Shown here piece after piece: positions 6,916-8,382 of a DNA stretch of 8,382 bases. Positions within the stretch are counted from its first letter, which is position 1; every line of letters starts with the position of its first letter. The DNA is taken from contig SKVE01000017.1 of the NCBI GenBank assembly GCA_007129635.1, forward strand, positions 1-8,382. The letters are read 5' to 3'. Under the pieces are notes generated by a model. That model was not told the DNA's origin, did not search any database, and saw only the letters and a list, made by a program, of their open reading frames with translations. This stretch comes from Planctomycetaceae bacterium (lineage in GTDB: Bacteria > Planctomycetota > Planctomycetia > Pirellulales > Pirellulaceae). Made by a program: the position numbers and the translations under genes.

Positions 6916-6942
6916 GTAGCACGGCTCGGAGTGCCATGCTAC
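6916..6942. repeat. Palindromic hairpin between convergent genes
   Basis: Arm GTAGCACGGC (6916-6925), loop TCGGAGT, arm GCCATGCTAC (6933-6942): ten positions with one C-A mismatch. It sits 32 nt after the PHP stop codon. No T-run follows. It may act as the transcript end for the PHP gene or be a member of a dispersed palindrome family. From memory, similar GTAGCA...TGCTAC hairpins recur in planctomycete genomes, which is not verified here. A weaker GCGGCC/GGCCGC pair lies just upstream at about 6886-6908. Confidence 0.55.
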
Positions 6943-6950
6943 CAACACGT

Positions 6951-6997
6951 GCGCACCTTGCGCGCATCGGATTTCGAAGATGCGCTCAAGGTGACGC
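6951..6997. terminator. Long imperfect hairpin spanning the fmt stop codon
   Basis: GCGCATC (6962-6968) pairs with GATGCGC (6979-6985) around a 10-nt loop. After a one-base mismatch the stem continues with ACCTTG (6955-6960) and CAAGGT (6987-6992), then with GCG (6951-6953) and CGC (6995-6997). That is 16 base pairs with small interruptions. The fmt stop codon (complement of 6986-6988) and its last three codons lie inside the right arm. The hairpin would form in transcripts from both strands, so it is a candidate bidirectional terminator for the converging genes, though no T-run is present. Confidence 0.45.
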
Positions 6998-7987
6998 GGA
7001 CGATGCAGGCGACGATTCCGTCGGCTGACCGCCGAGTCGCTGACCTGCTTGCATCGAATGCCCGCGAAGGAATTGGTCGATGGTCATCGTCCGCTTTCCC
7101 GCCGGTTGAATCTGCCAGAGCGACAACAGGTGCCGTCCGGTTGCCACAAGGACTCGGTCCTTCTCCACCTGGACGATTTGCCCGGCCTGGGCACCTTCCG
7201 GCACCGGTCCTTCCAACACCTGGACTCGGTCCAGGATCAATCGCATCGCCGTGCCGCCGGGACGCAGCCAGTCGGTGAACGTCAAGGGCCAAGGCTTCAG
7301 CGCGCGGACCTGGTCGCGGATCTGTTTCGCCGAGCGACGCCAATCGACCCAGCCGTCCAGCTTCTTCAGTCGAGGTGCTCGGGTGGCCAGCGATCGATCC
7401 TGAGCCGTGCCGATCGGAGATTGACCATCCCAAGCCTCGAGCAGCGGCAGTGCCTGACCGACGGCCTCGATGCCCAAATCGGCCAACCGACACTCCAACT
7501 GGACGGCATCCTCGTCGTCGCCGATCGGGGTCGCCAACTGGACCAGGCACGGGCCGCTATCCAATCGGGCCGTCATGTGGATCACGGTGACCCCCGTTTC
7601 ACGTTCACCGTTCAGAATGGCCCATGGGATGGGCGCAGCACCGCGATACGCCGGCAGCAGCGAACCATGCAAGTTGATGCCCCCCTTGGAGCTGACTCCC
7701 AGCGTCTCGGCGGACAGGATCTGGCCATAGTCGCAGACGACCAGCAGATCGGCGGCCATCGCGGCCAGTTGCTGTCGCGCCTCGGGCGCATTGACATCGG
7801 TCGGAGCCAGAGTCTTGACGCCCCGCGCCTGGGCGAGATCCTGCATCGGATTGGCGGGCGTCTTTCGTCGACCTTTGGCCGGCGGAACGGGCCGAGTGAC
7901 CAGTGCGGCCAATTCGTGCGAGGAATCCAAAAGCCATCGGAACGTCGGGACAGCGAACGGCCCCGTTCCCATCATCAGCAATCGCAT
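6986..7987 (-). CDS. fmt: Methionyl-tRNA formyltransferase
   Basis: A 333-residue cytoplasmic enzyme that transfers a formyl group from 10-formyltetrahydrofolate to the amino group of Met-tRNAfMet, making the bacterial initiator. The start at 7987 gives MRLLMMGTGPFAVPTF, the usual beginning of the Rossmann-like domain, and GGGAGA precedes it by about 8 nt; an in-frame ATG 30 nt upstream (8017) adds an unusual leader. The catalytic set is visible: Asn105 and His107 in INLHGSLLP, and Asp143 in ARLDSGP. The folate-site signature SLLPAYRGAAPIPWA is intact. The C-terminal tRNA-binding domain starts around residue 205 and includes LDGWVDWRRSAKQI and RALKPWPLTF. Length is close to the E. coli enzyme (315 residues). 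No peptide deformylase gene (def), its common partner elsewhere, is seen in the window; what lies further upstream is a propeller gene. The 3' end runs into a hairpin. Confidence 0.96.
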   Translation of the reverse strand: MRLLMMGTGPFAVPTFRWLLDSSHELAALVTRPVPPAKGRRKTPANPMQDLAQARGVKTLAPTDVNAPEARQQLAAMAADLLVVCDYGQILSAETLGVSSKGGINLHGSLLPAYRGAAPIPWAILNGERETGVTVIHMTARLDSGPCLVQLATPIGDDEDAVQLECRLADLGIEAVGQALPLLEAWDGQSPIGTAQDRSLATRAPRLKKLDGWVDWRRSAKQIRDQVRALKPWPLTFTDWLRPGGTAMRLILDRVQVLEGPVPEGAQAGQIVQVEKDRVLVATGRHLLSLWQIQPAGKRTMTIDQFLRGHSMQAGQRLGGQPTESSPASSASP

Positions 7988-8089
7988 GTTGTGCTCTCCC
8001 AGACAGCCAAGAGGCAAAGCTCATCAAAACGTTCAGGATACGCCAGCAAGCCAACTGGGTGAAGAACCCCGCAAACAAATTCCCAGGTG

Positions 8090-8110
8090 GGACGGGCTGG
8101 CAGTCCGTCC
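8090..8110. repeat. Near-perfect 21-bp palindrome
   Basis: GGACGGGCTG (8090-8099), a central G, and CAGTCCGTCC (8101-8110). The arms match at nine of ten positions, and the odd one allows a G-U pair in RNA. It lies in the 187-bp gap between the fmt start and the propeller gene's stop. No coding sequence was found in that gap. It could be an REP-like element or an operator; its distance from fmt (over 100 bp upstream) leaves the role open. Confidence 0.5.
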
Positions 8111-8143
8111 TGCGAGGGGGCTCTATGCAACGTTGGGGTCTAT

Positions 8144-8173
8144 CCCGGATGATTCACGAGCGAATCATCCGGG
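8144..8173 (-). terminator. Perfect 12-bp hairpin after the propeller gene
   Basis: CCCGGATGATTC (8144-8155), loop ACGAGC, GAATCATCCGGG (8162-8173). On the minus strand it begins one base after the TAA at 8177-8175, the expected place for a terminator of that gene. No T-run follows, so it is either a Rho-independent terminator of atypical form, an mRNA-stabilising stem, or a dispersed palindrome lodged at the gene end. Confidence 0.55.
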
Positions 8174-8174
8174 C

Positions 8175-8382
8175 TTATTGCCCTGAAGAACCGTTCCTAT
8201 CGTCCTGTGCCAGGCACACAAGGGTTCCCTCGACGGTGGCAATGTACAGACGGCCGTTGGCTGCGGCCATGCCATCCCAGACGGCGGGTGAATCCAGCGG
8301 GTATTGGGCAAGCACCTGGCCATCCCGCTCCGCACAAACCAATACCGCACCACCCAGCCGACCTTCGTATGCGGCGTGGGGA
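8175..8382 (-). CDS. PQQ-like beta-propeller repeat protein, C-terminal fragment
   Basis: The last 68 codons of a gene whose start lies beyond the right edge. The peptide runs from PHAAYEGRLGGAVLV to TLVCLAQDDRNGSSGQ and stops at TAA. It contains two repeat-like segments: GGAVLVCAERDGQVLAQYPL, typical of a blade that reads out a value, then WDGMAAANGRLYIATVEGTL, a common last blade of PQQ-like (quinoprotein-type) propellers. Such proteins are often large and exported in planctomycetes, but neither an N-terminus nor a catalytic domain is visible, so function cannot be stated. A 62-codon frame at 8165-8353 on the same strand in another register overlaps it and lacks any family resemblance. The gene points the same way as fmt, 187 bp upstream of it. 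Confidence 0.8.
   Translation of the reverse strand, partial: PHAAYEGRLGGAVLVCAERDGQVLAQYPLDSPAVWDGMAAANGRLYIATVEGTLVCLAQDDRNGSSGQ

Noticed and set aside
7988..8017. ATG at 8017 as the fmt start
   Set aside because: It would add ten residues before the conserved MRLLMMGTG start, which has its own GGGAGA site.
7049..8062. 337-codon frame on the plus strand over fmt
   Set aside because: The minus-strand product is clearly methionyl-tRNA formyltransferase with all catalytic residues; the plus frame is its shadow.
8165..8353. 62-codon minus-strand frame at the right edge
   Set aside because: The neighbouring frame ending at 8175 gives a clear PQQ-like propeller end; this one has no resemblance and runs into the hairpin.

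Overview
The window looks like chromosomal DNA of a GC-rich planctomycete, probably from the Pirellulales. This rests on gene content and intergenic style: a long SMC/YhaN-like coiled-coil protein with tandem DUF4332 domains, a GntP permease with a soluble insert, an exported PHP metallohydrolase, the end of a PQQ-like beta-propeller gene, and gaps full of hairpins and 7-bp tandem arrays. It is inference from memory of such genomes; there is no rRNA or phylogenetic marker to settle it.

Layout. Bases 1-213 hold no gene but carry two adjacent heptanucleotide arrays. A GntP-family permease (214-1857, minus) and a 1075-codon SMC-like gene (2146-5373, plus) are divergent across a 288-bp gap. The next gap (5374-5696) holds a 15-bp-stem hairpin, three 19-bp tandem repeats, a candidate promoter overlapped by an inverted repeat, and a candidate leader hairpin. 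It leads into a secreted PHP-domain protein (5697-6884, plus). That gene converges with methionyl-tRNA formyltransferase fmt (6986-7987, minus); two hairpins lie at the junction, one spanning the fmt stop codon. After a 187-bp gap with two more palindromes, the last 68 codons of a PQQ-like propeller gene enter from the right edge (8175-8382, minus).

The genes do not look like one operon or pathway. fmt is housekeeping, GntP imports sugar acids, and the PHP protein probably acts outside the cytoplasm. The most unusual gene is the SMC-like one. It keeps the architecture of a YhaN/Rad50-type ATPase, but its Walker A lacks the GKS/T core, its Walker B has His for the first Asp, and its switch His is missing, while the ABC-signature region is partly kept. 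It also has two CxC pairs flanking the middle of the coiled-coil region and a duplicated helix-hairpin-helix-like tail. It is intact as a reading frame, so it may be a non-catalytic structural or DNA-binding descendant of this ATPase family.
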